Positions 42,776-53,882 of a DNA stretch of 64,000 nucleotides are shown here, one piece after another. How positions within the stretch are numbered: the stretch's first letter is position 1; each line of letters begins with the position of its first letter. This DNA is from Sphaerulina vaccinii (taxonomy: Eukaryota > Ascomycota > Dothideomycetes > Mycosphaerellales > Mycosphaerellaceae). The notes beneath the pieces are model-generated. The model saw nothing but the letters and a program-made list of their open reading frames with translations. It was not told the origin of the DNA and made no database searches. Made by a program: the position numbers and the translations under genes. Where the stretch lies: positions 868,001-932,000 of the forward strand of contig JAKUDP010000012.1 in NCBI GenBank assembly GCA_022570795.1. The letters run 5' to 3'.

Positions 42776-43771
42776 CGCTCAAGAAATGCTTATCTTTGGT
42801 GGCGTTGCGTTCGCGTGATGAATAACAAACGGTGTTGATCTAAGTTGGAAGCACAAGAGCCTTATGGCCAGTTCAGAGGTCAAGGAGACCGTATCGGAGC
42901 CATTGAGTAGATCTCGAGATACCGCGAAGCGCGATAATGATATCGATGATGGTCAGTCGTATTCGTAGACCACAAGTATGCTTATACATACCATACTACG
43001 GCGTACTATATTGTCAGAAATGACTGCCAAGCCATAAGACCAACTCGTTTGGTTGACTTCGCATTCAGCATCTTCTCGTATCACTTATTTTCATCAGAGT
43101 TGCACGTACGCTTCCCAGAGTATCGCAGGCTATGATCGAGCTCGTCGCTTTGGTCTCTGCCGCCTGTTGCTGCGCCATCACCAACCACGAAGTGTGCGAT
43201 TATCCGCAAGATCTGTTCGTTGTTCAATGCTGTGGGGCCATTATGTGGCCTGAGGCACTCACGTGCCTACCTACTTCTCATGTTACTCGTAGATAGTTGT
43301 TCTCTATGCATACTACACAGACCCACAATGCCGAATGCTCGAGCTTTCGTGTGGGCTAGGCGCACCCGAACGGCGAGCGACCCTGGCGACCTCCTGAAGT
43401 ATAAGTATTTGACAAAAGATGCTGATATTCCGTATGAAGCATCGCACAATGAGCAGGAGCCGGAGCATGGGAGAGAGGCACAAGACTTGCTCAGCATAGG
43501 GACATTGTTGTGACCGAAATCGTGAGAAAGAACTAATCGACCAGAGAAGGAAACTCTCTCCGAGGACTTCAACTTCAGCATTAACCAAACCCCAGCATCA
43601 AGGACAACCAATGGCGCCTTCCAGGTTATGATCTTGGCAGCTTCCTTGTAGGCACATGGGTACGCCAAGTGGTATCTAGCGGGCCAGACACTCCAAGCCT
43701 CAAACCATTTCGATCAAACATCATCTTTCAACTTAGGATCTCACGCACGTGCCTACTTTGAAGTAGCGAGG
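42776..43771. other. intergenic region between HET relic and GH125 gene
   Basis: About 1 kb. A + ORF of 61 codons (43327-43513, MPNARAFVWARRTRTASD...) and overlapping minus frames occur without recognisable motifs. No HET N-terminal domain is seen. Confidence 0.45.
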
Positions 43772-45613
43772 ATGAGATGGCTGCACTCTCTCCAAACAGG
43801 GGTGGTGCTCCTTGCATTGGTGGAGGCACAGTCAGGCACTGAAGACGATGACTCTGCAGTGCCATGCCGATTATATGGCTATATTGCACAAGAACCACAT
43901 GTGCCATATTCAGATGGAGTATACAAGCTGTCATCCATGCGACCTCCTAAGCACTGCAGGACCTTCCGAAGTGAAGAAGTGGACAAAGCCATAGAGAGCA
44001 CAGTAGCTCAAATCGCGGACATGGACCTCAAGCGTTTGTTCTCCAACGCGTTCCCAAACACACTGGACACGACGATTGCATGGCGTGGAGTCTCAGCTCA
44101 AAACGGCGAGGAGGAGCTGGCCTTCATAATTACTGGCGACATACCCGCAATGTGGCTCAGAGACTCGGCACAACAGCTGCAGTCATACGCGCCTCTTTTG
44201 CAGCAGTCTAGCAGTACAGAGTCCCTCGCATCCCTCTTTCGAGGCGCCATTAACCTGCAAGCTCGATACTTGTTGATCAATCCATACTGTCAAGCATTCC
44301 AGCCTCCAGCAGAGTCTAGGAGACCTCCAGAGAGAATTTGGTCATACTCCGGGCAATATAACGTCACGCCACCTTATGACAGCAAGACCGTGTTTGAGTG
44401 TAAATGGGAGCTGGACTCTCATGCTTCGTTCCTGCAACTATCACACACGTACTACCAGCAGACAAACGACTTGGACTTCTTTGGCAAGTTCTCCTGGGTG
44501 AAGACTATCGAGACCATACTGGAAGTGGCAGACAACATGACACAACAGACTACTTATGCACCAGACGGAACTACCAAGAACGCCTCGTACGTCTTCACAT
44601 CTTTCATGAACGGCGGTCTCGGTAGCCCGCTTGCTGAGGGCACAGGCTTAATCAACGTCTTCTTTCGGCCTTCGGACGACGATACTCTGTATCAATTCTT
44701 CATACCAGGCAACATGCAGTTCTCCCACTATCTGAATGCAAGTGCCGCGATCATGGAGAAGCTACCCGGCGACGACAAAAAGGCACTCGCTCAACGAATG
44801 AAAGACAAAGCCGCAAGCGTGCGTAAAGCTATTGACGAGCATGGCATTGTCTCGACCAAGGAACATGGCGATGTCTACGCATACGAAGTCGACGGCTTTG
44901 GCGGCGTAAATCTCATGGATGATGCGAACTCGCCCTCCCTCCTAAGTAGTGCCTATTTCGGCTACTCTTCCAAAGACGACCCAATCTGTCAGAACACCAG
45001 AGCACGAGTTCTCAGTACTTTCAACCCTTACTGGGCACACGGACCGCACCTGAGCACTGTCGGTTCACCGCACAGTGGACCAGAGAATGGCTGGCCAATG
45101 GGTGCTATCATGCGCATCTTAACATCTGACGACGATGCTGAGATTACGCAACAAATCTATCAGCTTCTCAGCTCTACAGATGGTTTAGGACTGATACACG
45201 AGAGTGTGAATGCTCACAACCAATCTCAATACACGAGAACTTGGTTTGCTTGGGCGAATGGTCTGTTCGGACAAGCTATTTACGAGTTACAGCAAAGGAA
45301 ACCTCATATCCTCAAGCAGAGTTTCCAGGATGCTAGCATATCGAAAGATGATGTTGGGAACTTGAAGTACACGCCGCAGAAGCAGAAGCCTTCTTTGGCT
45401 AAGGAGAGTGTGGTTCCTGGTATCAAGTTGCATCAGCTCATGGGAGGAGACGAGCACGACTCGATGATGGAGCATGTGAAGCCCAAGTTGAACATATCTG
45501 AGAGTGATGTGACGTGGTTCTGGTTTTTGACTGGTGGTCTGATAGCAGCGAGCTTTGCCTTGATTGTTTTAGTTGGGCGGAGAAGACGTGGTGAGCCTAA
45601 CACCTTGAGATAG
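43772..45613 (+). CDS. GH125 exo-alpha-1,6-mannosidase-like protein, membrane-anchored
   Basis: A single exon, 613 aa. It begins with a signal peptide (MRWLHSLQTGVVLLALVEAQS). The catalytic (alpha/alpha)6 domain shows GDIPAMWLRDSAQQLQSY, ECKWELDSHASFLQLS, FMNGGLGSPLAEG, YEVDGFGG...MDDANSPSLLS and TRTWFAWANGLFGQAIYEL, all GH125 landmarks. Family members hydrolyse non-reducing alpha-1,6-mannose residues, for example on N-glycans or mannan. Near the C-terminus lies a membrane helix (WFWFLTGGLIAASFALIVLV) followed by an RRRR stop-transfer, so the enzyme should be type I anchored in the secretory pathway or at the cell surface. Confidence 0.92.
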   Translation: MRWLHSLQTGVVLLALVEAQSGTEDDDSAVPCRLYGYIAQEPHVPYSDGVYKLSSMRPPKHCRTFRSEEVDKAIESTVAQIADMDLKRLFSNAFPNTLDTTIAWRGVSAQNGEEELAFIITGDIPAMWLRDSAQQLQSYAPLLQQSSSTESLASLFRGAINLQARYLLINPYCQAFQPPAESRRPPERIWSYSGQYNVTPPYDSKTVFECKWELDSHASFLQLSHTYYQQTNDLDFFGKFSWVKTIETILEVADNMTQQTTYAPDGTTKNASYVFTSFMNGGLGSPLAEGTGLINVFFRPSDDDTLYQFFIPGNMQFSHYLNASAAIMEKLPGDDKKALAQRMKDKAASVRKAIDEHGIVSTKEHGDVYAYEVDGFGGVNLMDDANSPSLLSSAYFGYSSKDDPICQNTRARVLSTFNPYWAHGPHLSTVGSPHSGPENGWPMGAIMRILTSDDDAEITQQIYQLLSSTDGLGLIHESVNAHNQSQYTRTWFAWANGLFGQAIYELQQRKPHILKQSFQDASISKDDVGNLKYTPQKQKPSLAKESVVPGIKLHQLMGGDEHDSMMEHVKPKLNISESDVTWFWFLTGGLIAASFALIVLVGRRRRGEPNTLR

Positions 45614-45894
45614 CTCACGCCTGTATTGCTCGCAACTATAGAAGTTCGCTGACTCTTTCGAGTGCAGTGACGAAGATGCTTCGGAGACTGCTCTGGTCTT
45701 GGACCTAAGTCTTGACGCTTCACTCCAAAACCTGATCCCCCAATCTCAAGCCACTAGAGACCTCCTGGGCAGGTAGATTGTTGTCCTTATCATCGAGTGA
45801 ATAGCATCCTTAATCAGATTCCAAGTCGACATCTGAAGACACCTCGTCCGAAGACCCATCATCATCGCTCCTGGTTGTTTCAGAGTCATGGTCG
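45614..45894. other. convergent intergenic region
   Basis: 3' flanks of the GH125 gene and of the F-box gene. Nothing else is seen. Confidence 0.5.
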
Positions 45895-46812
45895 TCAATG
45901 ATCTGATATTGAAGTTGGGGTCGAAACGTTTTCTTCTCTGATAGAGTCGTCATCATGATCTTCATCTACGAAGCCAGCTCCGTCGTCCGAGCTATCGTCT
46001 TGCGCCAATAGCAGTTCGATGTCGTTGTTGGTAATACATATGAGGTTCGATGCGAGTAGCCAGCACGAGTCCCATCGCACCGATCCGCCAGCTATTGCCT
46101 GGTATTCTAATATTGAGTCTGCAACGTGGCCCATGGTGATACCGCCTTCCGCTTCAATTTTACCGCATTTCTCGACCTCTCTCATATGTGGAGGTAGTCG
46201 CTGCCGTGTGCGCGGTGCTTCGGCAGGCACTCGAAACACCCATCCAAAATACATGCATTTCTGTGGAGGTTGTGTCACAAACATATTGCGCCAGTTCGTT
46301 GACGAAGACTGAATCGCTCGCTGCGTTGTGACTGGGTCGCCATTTGGAGAGCAAAATAGAAGCTCAGTGTCCTGGTTCCTCGAACCATAGAAGTCGCGTT
46401 GGCAGAAGTTATGCATGCTTCTTCTTTCACTGTCCGAAGTGATGCTGTGAAAGAAGAGGTCGTTGACCACACCGATTACGTAGCGACGATCGTAGAAGTG
46501 GCCTCTTGATGAATTCCCATAGCCAACAGAGACTTTGCCTTCATGATCGCCAGCTCTCGCTTTGACAATTCGCAGAGTTTGTTTGTCCTTTGGTTCAACA
46601 TCCAGGTCCTCCAAAGGATCCAGCGGGTAGTCACGATATGTGTGTCGAATCACATTTTCAGTAGCCTTCTTCACCCGGAAGAGCGTAGCCTGTAATTTTG
46701 TGCTGCCCGCTATCAGTCCTTTCCAGCAAGTGCATACGCCCGATGCGAATAAGATCTCTCTCGCTGACAAGAAATCAAGCACGTGCTCAAGCAGCTCTGG
46801 TGGAAGGTTCAT
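45895..46812 (-). CDS. F-box protein
   Basis: Open from an ATG at 46890 (331 aa). The ATG at 46812 (MNLPPELLEHV) gives 305 aa and puts the F-box at the very N-terminus as in most relatives, so I use it. F-box: LPPELLEHVLDFLSAREILFASGVCTCWKGLI, then the usual STKLQATLFR. The rest is a variable substrate-side region (a TQPPQKCMYFGWVFRVP block and GGITMGHVADSILEY). The C-terminus is acidic (QDDSSDDGAGF). F-box proteins link targets to SCF ubiquitin ligases through Skp1. A degenerate paralogue lies directly upstream at 47032-47662. Confidence 0.82.
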   Translation of the reverse strand: MNLPPELLEHVLDFLSAREILFASGVCTCWKGLIAGSTKLQATLFRVKKATENVIRHTYRDYPLDPLEDLDVEPKDKQTLRIVKARAGDHEGKVSVGYGNSSRGHFYDRRYVIGVVNDLFFHSITSDSERRSMHNFCQRDFYGSRNQDTELLFCSPNGDPVTTQRAIQSSSTNWRNMFVTQPPQKCMYFGWVFRVPAEAPRTRQRLPPHMREVEKCGKIEAEGGITMGHVADSILEYQAIAGGSVRWDSCWLLASNLICITNNDIELLLAQDDSSDDGAGFVDEDHDDDSIREENVSTPTSISDH

Positions 46813-47031
46813 AGCGTTCGAAACACGAGTTTGACACGCAATACTGCGACTGCTGTGATGCGTGAGGTTTGGTGGTTGCTGCGACATCAAGAAGGTGGGG
46901 TAAGGATTGCAGAGAGCTCAATGCCAAGCTCGAGCCATGGGTTAGTCGTTGCTCATTGAATTTAGAGTATATCGAGTCGTCGCTCCAGTTTCGTGCACAG
47001 AATACTCAGTTCCGATCAAATGCGATGAGCA

Positions 47032-47662
47032 CTACTGCCATTCCGAACCAGTCCAGACGGGCGGATATGTTGCTTCTTCTGGAAGTGAGCAGTCATATCC
47101 GTGTTCGCATAAACTCAGGCCCTCGAAATCTGCACCATCATCTGAGCTGTCATCCTGATCTTCCAATTCCTTATATGCAAGACTTGACAGACATTTCACG
47201 TCGTTGATCCGTAGGTGCGCAGAGCCCCAGCATATCTTACCATGCATTTCTTCCTCAAGCATTCGAACCCGGTCAGCGATCTCACCGAGCGTGACGCCCT
47301 GCTCTGACTGTAGCGTACCGCCTTGCGACTGCAACCGCGGCCTGGGCCGATGTCGTGAACCTCGAGGTGGAGGTGGCCGTAGACGTAGCCAGGAGGGCGC
47401 CGGATCAACTTTGAAGTAGAAGCTGTAATATACGCTCTTCGCCGGTGAAACGCCTTGGTCGGTACGCATAGGTACTCCGTACACATGACTCCACGTTCTT
47501 CTGAGGTGTACGGAACAGAGCGATCTGTAGTTGTGGACTTTCTGATATTGTTGTCTGCCACTGCCGACAGACGCGTTGCGCGAGAAGGAGTTCTGTATTT
47601 GGCAGAAACCAGAGGACGTCCTCTAGCAGCTCTACAGGCAATTCTTGTATCGGAAATGCCAT
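47032..47662 (-). pseudogene. F-box paralogue with internal deletion and frameshift
   Basis: The first frame (ATG at 47662, MAFPIQELP) has an F-box (LPVELLEDVLWFLPNTELL...VCRQWQTTI) and LFRTPQKNVESCVRSTYAYRP, and stops at 47405. A second frame, open 47484-47032, continues with blocks matching the neighbour's C-terminal third: SVYYSFYFKVDPAP versus MYFGWVFRVPAEAP, GVTLGEIADRV versus GITMGHVADSI, and QDDSSDDGADF versus QDDSSDDGAGF. The middle, about 110-140 residues of the neighbour, is missing. The frame changes in the overlap 47405-47484. This is a tandem duplicate of the 45895-46812 gene that lost its centre, unless an atypical splice joins the halves. Confidence 0.7.
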
Positions 47663-47978
47663 AGTTGGCCAAATCAATGCGTTGCTGATCCGGAGAACTT
47701 CATATACGTGAGAAGTGGTGAACGAGAAGTAGTGAAGTCCTCAAAGAAGTCGACGCGTTCACGCGAAAAGTGGGTCTGTCACATGCCTCAGGCACTCACA
47801 TCGTCCATCGCTCTCGCTCTTGCCAGCTATACGAAGCTCCAACTCGTATACCATACCAGTTCACTTCTCACACACACAGCACGTCAATCAAGCTCCAATC
47901 CTACACTCTACCAATCTCTCGCGCAGACAACCCACAAGCTCGACAAAACCCCATCTCTCAAGCCCAACAGCCGCAACA
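47663..47978. other. divergent promoter region upstream of OST4
   Basis: About 300 bp between the F-box pseudogene and OST4. CA-rich leader sequence precedes the OST4 start. Confidence 0.4.
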
Positions 47979-48203
47979 ATGATCTCCGACGGCGCGCTCT
48001 ACCAACTCGCACTCTTCCTCGGCGCAGCAGCAATGCTCATGATAGTCGTCTACCATTTCCTCGAAGTCAACAGCGACGAACATCAATCCACAGACTCCAC
48101 AAAACAAGCACCGACGATTAAGGACAGCGCGGCAGCTTTGGCAGGGAAAGTGAACGTGAACGCTGGGAGTATCAATGCGAATGGGAGGAGTGTTGCGCAA
48201 TGA
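47979..48203 (+). CDS. OST4: oligosaccharyltransferase small subunit Ost4 with extended tail
   Basis: A 74-aa ORF starting at the ATG at 47979. The first 32 residues, MISDGALYQLALFLGAAAMLMI and VVYHFLEVN, match the Ost4 miniprotein: short luminal start, single membrane helix, then YHF-x-x-VN. Yeast Ost4 is 36 aa. It stabilises the interaction of Ost3/Ost6 with Stt3 in the ER oligosaccharyltransferase that N-glycosylates proteins. Here a polar tail of about 40 residues (STDSTKQAPTIKDSAAALAG...) follows. Longer open frames begin upstream in phase but have no family character. Confidence 0.85.
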   Translation: MISDGALYQLALFLGAAAMLMIVVYHFLEVNSDEHQSTDSTKQAPTIKDSAAALAGKVNVNAGSINANGRSVAQ

Positions 48204-48653
48204 GAACGGGTGAAGGTTGGGCAGATCAATCGGCTTGATGGGATGGGGAGGTCGGAGATATGGCATAACTTGGGACGGAGGAAAGGACATTCGAGGACGG
48301 AAACACGTGGACCGCTGGGAGGTGTACTTCGCTGCGTCGGTCAGGAGACGTGCATACTTGGTTGGAAGGCTGTGCTGAGGAGAGCCACTTGATACTGCCA
48401 GGTCGCGCACTTCCAAGGCAAGGCGTGCATGGCGAAGAAGTGAAGACATGGCATTGGAAGGGACACGCAGGACCACAGGAGGCTCGCACCTGAGCGTAGA
48501 GGCAGGATATGTCTCTCTGTATCATATCATGCTATACCATATCAGACTCAAAAGGACTGTACCAATACCCTCATGAGGCATCGCACTTCCCTCGCTGTAC
48601 TCTCTCTCACCCTCGTGAGACTTCATGTTCGCTTTTGTCTTGACTTCACAAGC
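48204..48653. other. convergent intergenic region
   Basis: 3' flanks of OST4 and of the AT-hook/C2H2 gene. Nothing else is seen. Confidence 0.5.
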
Positions 48654-51600
48654 TCAAAAGCCCGGCTCGCTGTCCTCAATCAAATCCTCAAAGTCCTCAT
48701 CGTCTAGAAACCCACGTCTCCGCTTCTCATTCACCAACCTACTACCTTCCAACCCCATCGTCGGTCCCTCGTGGCGCTTCTGATTCTCAAGGTTCCTGAG
48801 CTCCTCGGCAGCGGCTTGCTCATTCTTGTCGAGACTCGTGGACTGCAAGCCGAAAGGTTCCTGGTTTTTGCGAGGTCGTCCAGGTCCGCGCTTGATGGTT
48901 GGTGGCGCCATAGATGTAGTCGCAGTAGGCTTGACGTCTTCCATGTCGTCGTCGTCGTCAGCACCTGCTGCAGCATCTGCTTTCTGCTTGGCGAACTCCT
49001 CCGGAGTGAGTATTATTGGCGTGACACTTCTGCCGGATCTATCGCTTAGATATGCAGCACTATCAATGCGAACCTCTGTTATGACGCGGGAGTGTTAGTA
49101 GCTCGAACAAATGGTCAGAAAGGAGGCAAATGCGCTGTATAATGTGCAGTAATGTACAGCAGGGAATGCGAAGGAACGCTCATCAACGATAAGCAGGCCG
49201 CGGGGATCTATGCTTCCTCCTTTTCTTGCTCACCTGCCACACTGCCACCTCGTGGTCCATCTCCCAGTTTCCAGGCAACCTCCTGAATATGCGCTTTGTT
49301 GACGTGCTTGAACCAGTGATCGGTCGTTTCGAAGCTCGTCACGCCATCATCGCCGACACCTACGTTGCCGTTGGCGTCGATGTGCTCGCCAGTGCCGCAG
49401 TCTGCCCAGTGGCATTCGTAGTCGCCTTCCGTGTTCGGCTTGCCGTGGTCCTTCAGAGTGTGCTTCTTCAGCTTCTCCAAATTGTCGAGCTCAGACTTGC
49501 AATCTTTCCATTTGCATGGGTAGACTTGATAGTGAGGCTGAACAAGCGGAGACGACTCTTTGGCTCCAGTTGACTGCCTTAGTTTTGAGTTCGTCTTGGG
49601 CTCGTACTCGCCAGCCTTCTTTGGGGTGAGACCTGCAGCTTCTCGAGAGTGAACGGCCTTCCGCCACCCGACGGGTCGACCTTTCTTCTTGATAATATTG
49701 CCGTTCTCATCTACCTGGCGGAAGGCGGCATAGCCAACTGGAGTACCACCTGGACCTGTTACAACAGGCGTGTTGCCTGCGCTTTTCGACATGTTGGACG
49801 GTTTTCTGCGCCCGTTGACACCAGTCTTGGGAGTGTAAACCGATGCAGTCGAATTGCGACGAGCGGCCGGCGATCCACGAGGCTCGCGGGGTTGTAAGTC
49901 AGAAGTGAGTTCCGGATGTTCGTTTGCAGAAGATGTATCTGGAGACGCGACGCGAGTTGAGGAGTCGCGGTCGGCTTTTCGAGGCCGACCAATCCGCTTT
50001 CGGTCGAAATTAGGGTTCGGCAATTTACCCCGAAGCTCACTTGGCCCTTCAGAAGTACCTGGTCTTTGCTTTGCATGTGAGGTTGTGTCGTTCTCGTCGT
50101 CTGCATCTTCGTCACCTTCGCGGTTAGAAGTTGACTTGACCTTCGACTTGGCTTCCTCGGTTGCCTCTCCTGGATCGATGAGGTCCCAGCGAATGGTCGA
50201 CAGATCGCTCTTGTTTCCTGCACCATCGACCACACCTCCATGATCGCCAAGCATCTTTTGCATTACATTGTAATGAGCATTGAGCCCGCGCATATCAGGG
50301 TGGCGATTTGTAGCAAGTAGAACATCTCGTGCGATAGTCCGACTATCGTACTTCGACTTCCGAGCAACACGATCGCGCATGATTGGTTCAACCAACATCT
50401 TGCCTCGAATGCGTTCAACCTGTTTGCTCTCCTCTGTTGGACCCTTGGGGCGACTTTGTGGCGCAGACACAGGGGCAGGTGGTTGGGTCCTAGGGCCATT
50501 CCACGTCTGTTGCGGCGGAAACATAGGTCCTGGAGGCACATTCTGCGGATAGCCCGGTGGGGGCCGAGCTGGTGCCTTGTTCTGCTGGATGAACTGTTGA
50601 TACGAAATAGGTTGCCTGAACCCATCGTTCGACGGTACTGGCTTCATCCCAAAGGCAGGACCTGAAAAAGGTACAAAGACCTTCTTAGGCGGCGGTTCAT
50701 CGTCCGAGTCATCGCCAGCAGTGAGATCCACTAGATCACCGAAGCCACGTTTACGAGCAGCTTCTTCCTTGTCCTTTGGTGGAGGAGGTGGTTCTTGTGG
50801 TGTCTCTTCTGGCTTGACTGCTGGTGGCTGAGAAGCTGAAGGCTGTGGAGAGTCATCAATCATCATGGGTTCGGGTTGATAGAAGGTTGGGTCTTGAGTC
50901 GCCGGTTGTGGAGTATAACCGGTCATAATGGAGCCAGAAACAGAGCCTGGGAGGACACCACCCGCAGTGTTCATCGAGTTGACTTCTCTTGCGGCAGCCG
51001 TAAGTGATGTAAACGAAGGTGTCGAGTATGGCACAGTGCCCGCGCCTGATCCTCTCCCTCCAGGAACCGAGTACTGTCCAGGCTCATCCTTTCTCGGTCG
51101 ACCTTTCTTCTTCGGAGGCGCCGTGGCAGGTGAGCCTTGTGGTGCGGTGCCATTCACGGCGGTCATGGGTGGAGCATTGGCACCAGCTTTGACGCCACTT
51201 TGACCTCCACGCAAGCCGTCAGGTACCGCTTTCAGAAGTTCTTTGGCCAGTGCGGATCTTTCAAAGCGGATTCCGTTCTTCTCGATAGCCTCGCATAGCT
51301 GAACGTAGGATGGGTTGGAGTCGAGAATCTTCAAGATCTGTTCACGATCGATGGTCTTACCACTGGTGCGGTTCTCCGGCAAAGCAGCAAGCCACCTGGC
51401 CGCAGCTTCAGCGAGACTACCTTTCTTGTGCGGTGGCCATAACGCGGTACTGCCTTGCGCCGGAGTCGAAGGCGATGCTTGAGCGGGCTTCGTAGGCTTT
51501 GTAGGCAAAGCTATGTTCGGCCGGTTGACGTGAGCGACTGGCTGCACAGGTGGAGCAGCAGCTGCTGCTGTAGCTGCGGCTTTCTGTTGCTTCTTGCTCA

Positions 51601-52984
51601 ATTTCGGGGCCGGTGCTGGTGGCTGCACTGCCTGTACTGGCTGAGCAGGTTGCGCCGGGCCAGGTGCATCTTGAGCGGCATGCTGCTTGCGCTCCTCTTC
51701 CCACAACTTCGCAAGCATGGCAGGATTCTTCTGATTAAATTCGCGCATCTTCTTAAACATTGCACGCATCTCTGCTTCCTCGTCATTGGCTGGCGGTCCG
51801 GACATGTTGCCCATCATTGCAGCCATCATGTCCATGCTTCCTCCGCCACTACTACTACCTGCGGCCATTTGCTGGAGTGCGGTCGCAGCCGTCTTACTCT
51901 GCTTCTCCTCCTTTGCTTTCCGCCTTGCCTCTTTCTTCCATTCTGCAGTGGCTTTCTTCTTTGCTTCCGCCTCACTTGCTTTGCGCGCGTCTTCGTCTAC
52001 CTTGCGCGCCTCGGCAGCTATTCTCTCTTCTTCCGCTTTTCGCGCGTCCTCTTCGGCCTGCCTCGCGTCTTCTTCGGCTTTCCTAGCTGCTTGTTCGGCT
52101 TCGATCTTTCGCCGTCTTTCGGCCTCTATCCGTGCTGCTTTCTCTCGCTCAGCACGTATATCGTATACCTGAGATGGGTCGACGGTCGTGGGCATTGGCT
52201 CGACTGATGCGCTCTGCTGACGTTGATGCTGCGCGTTACGAGCGGCTACTTGTGGCGAGGGCTGCGTGTGGTTCGAGGCCCGTGAAGCCTGCTTGTTGTG
52301 GCCAGACTGCTGGTGTTGGGAAGCTTGCACTGCGTGGAGTGGACTGGCATACCGTGGCGGCTGCTGTTGAGTCTGCTGTGATTGGGGTTGGTAAGTGTTC
52401 TTGTATCCAGCACTGTTAGGAGCATTTCTATAAGAACGACTTCCACTGCCACTACCACTGCTCGGCGCAGTCGGAGTTGTCGATGTCGCCTGGTAGTTCT
52501 GAGAAGCAGCAAACGTGTTGGAGTTGCTCTGTGGCTGATCTGGCAGGCTCAATCGACCAAAGGTACTGCCTGAGGACTGAGTGGCGTATATCGGCGACTG
52601 ATTGGCTGTGGTTCGACTTGTTGCTGAGTTGTACGTGTTCGACGCGTAGTTCTGAGTTCCCCAAGTCGAGTTGGAAGTGTCGTACGCCACGTTGCTGCGA
52701 GAGCTCGTGTTCGTAGCTGGTTGAGAGTATGTTTGATTACTGAGAGAGCTCAATCCAGCAGCTGCCGTGTTGGCATTCGTGCTCGGCGGTGCCTGCTGTG
52801 CCGTGCTAGCATACTGATTGTCGTACCCTGTGCCGTAGTTCTGCGAGTATGCCGTATTGTTCTGATATGTCGAGTTCTGACTGGGGTATTGGGTACCGCT
52901 AGCATAGGTGTATTGCGAAGGCTGGTTCGACCGACTCCCAACCGGATCGTAGAAGTTGTTGTTGTTGTTGGGATATTCCGCCAT
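48654..52984 (-). CDS. large AT-hook and C2H2 zinc-finger nuclear protein
   Basis: Exon 1 is 52984-49234 and exon 2 is 49075-48654 (1390 aa). The 158-nt intron (GTGAGC...AACAG) is crossed by a GAG codon, and the junction yields SVA|EVRIDSAAYLSDRSG. The N-terminal 290 residues are Q/N/S/T/Y-rich and prion-like. About 290-380 is a long Ala/Glu/Lys/Arg coiled coil. Several AT-hook cores follow (KKKGRPRKDE, KRIGRPRKAD, KKKGRPVGWR, and RGPGRPRKNQ in exon 2). Near the end of exon 1 lie two C2H2-like fingers (CKWKDCKSELDNLEKLKKH and CHWADCG...H). The protein is probably chromatin-associated. I do not assign it to a named complex. Calling exon 1 alone would lose 140 residues and one AT-hook. It is head-to-head with RPL26. 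Confidence 0.85.
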
Positions 52985-53406
52985 TCTGCTGACTCTCCTC
53001 TATTCCAGATACCGCGTATTGTCTGCACCGTGAGAGTGTATGCGCATCGTGATGAGATCGTGAGGTCGATAATCGCGTGGCTAACGTGTTCGTGATCGTC
53101 CCGGGTCACTCCAGTTCTTCACATCTGAGGTCGCATTGATCTCAACTATCCTTCAACACTCTTTCCACACTCTTACACCTTCTGCAATGCGAGTAATCGT
53201 GATGGTCGTTTCTCCCGCCATATCAGATGGTCGCGTCGAAGCTCGGGAAAGAGCAGCCGCGGACTCGGGAAGGGCCGACCGAGCACGCCAAGAATTGCCT
53301 CCACACTCCATTCGAATTTGCTTCAAACTTCTTTTCTCTCCTCCGAACAGACGACATCACCCAACGACAATACACACCCGTCAGGTCATCTCCGCCAACC
53401 GCCACC
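52985..53406. promoter_or_regulatory. bidirectional promoter region of RPL26 and the AT-hook gene
   Basis: About 420 bp between two divergent start codons. The RPL26 leader is pyrimidine-rich with a CCACC-ATG start context. No specific site is claimed. Confidence 0.5.
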
Positions 53407-53882
53407 ATGACCAAGATCAACAGCAGTCTGCACTCCAGCCGGAGCAAGAGCCGCAAGGCTCACTTCCAGGCTCCATCCAGTGTGCGCCGCGTCATCATGT
53501 CCGCGCCATTGAGCAAAGGTATTTATACCTGTCAATAAGCATATCTCCGGTTCAGGAGCATTGCTGACAGGAAGATTGAAATGTAGAACTTCGCGAGAAG
53601 CACAACGTCCGCGCCATCCCTATCACCAAGGGCGACGAGGTCACCATCAAGCGTGGAACCAACAAGGGCCGTGAGGGCAAGGTCACTTCCGTCTACCGCC
53701 TGAAATACGTGATCCACATCGAGCGTGTCCAGCGCGAGAAGTCCAACGGCCAGGCTGTGCCTCTCGGTATTGCTCCAAGCAAGGTCGAGATCACCAAGCT
53801 CAAGCTCGACAAGGACAGGGAGAAGATCATTGAGCGCATTGCTGCTGGCCGTGTCGCCAACGAGAAGAAGCGCAAGGCTTAG
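53407..53882 (+). CDS. RPL26: 60S ribosomal protein L26 (uL24)
   Basis: Exons 53407-53518 and 53587-53882 (135 aa) are separated by a 68-nt intron (GTATTT...GTAG) inside the codon for Glu of SKELREKHN. The N-terminus [20 protein letters not shown] and the KOW region [18 protein letters not shown] are textbook uL24, and [16 protein letters not shown] and [12 protein letters not shown] follow. It binds 25S rRNA near the polypeptide exit tunnel. Without splicing, the first exon reads into a short false tail, so an intron is certain. The gene is divergently transcribed from the AT-hook protein. Confidence 0.97.

Noticed and set aside
43327..43513. 61-codon + ORF between the HET relic and GH125
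   Set aside because: Coding-like start but no recognisable motif, and overlapping open frames on the other strand.
47255..47275. B-box-like TTCGAACCC
   Set aside because: It lies within the F-box pseudogene and has no matching A box or acceptor stem.
51455..52207. 250-codon + ORF antisense to the AT-hook protein
   Set aside because: A mirror of the repetitive Ala/Glu/Lys coding region on the other strand; Cys/Leu-rich noise.
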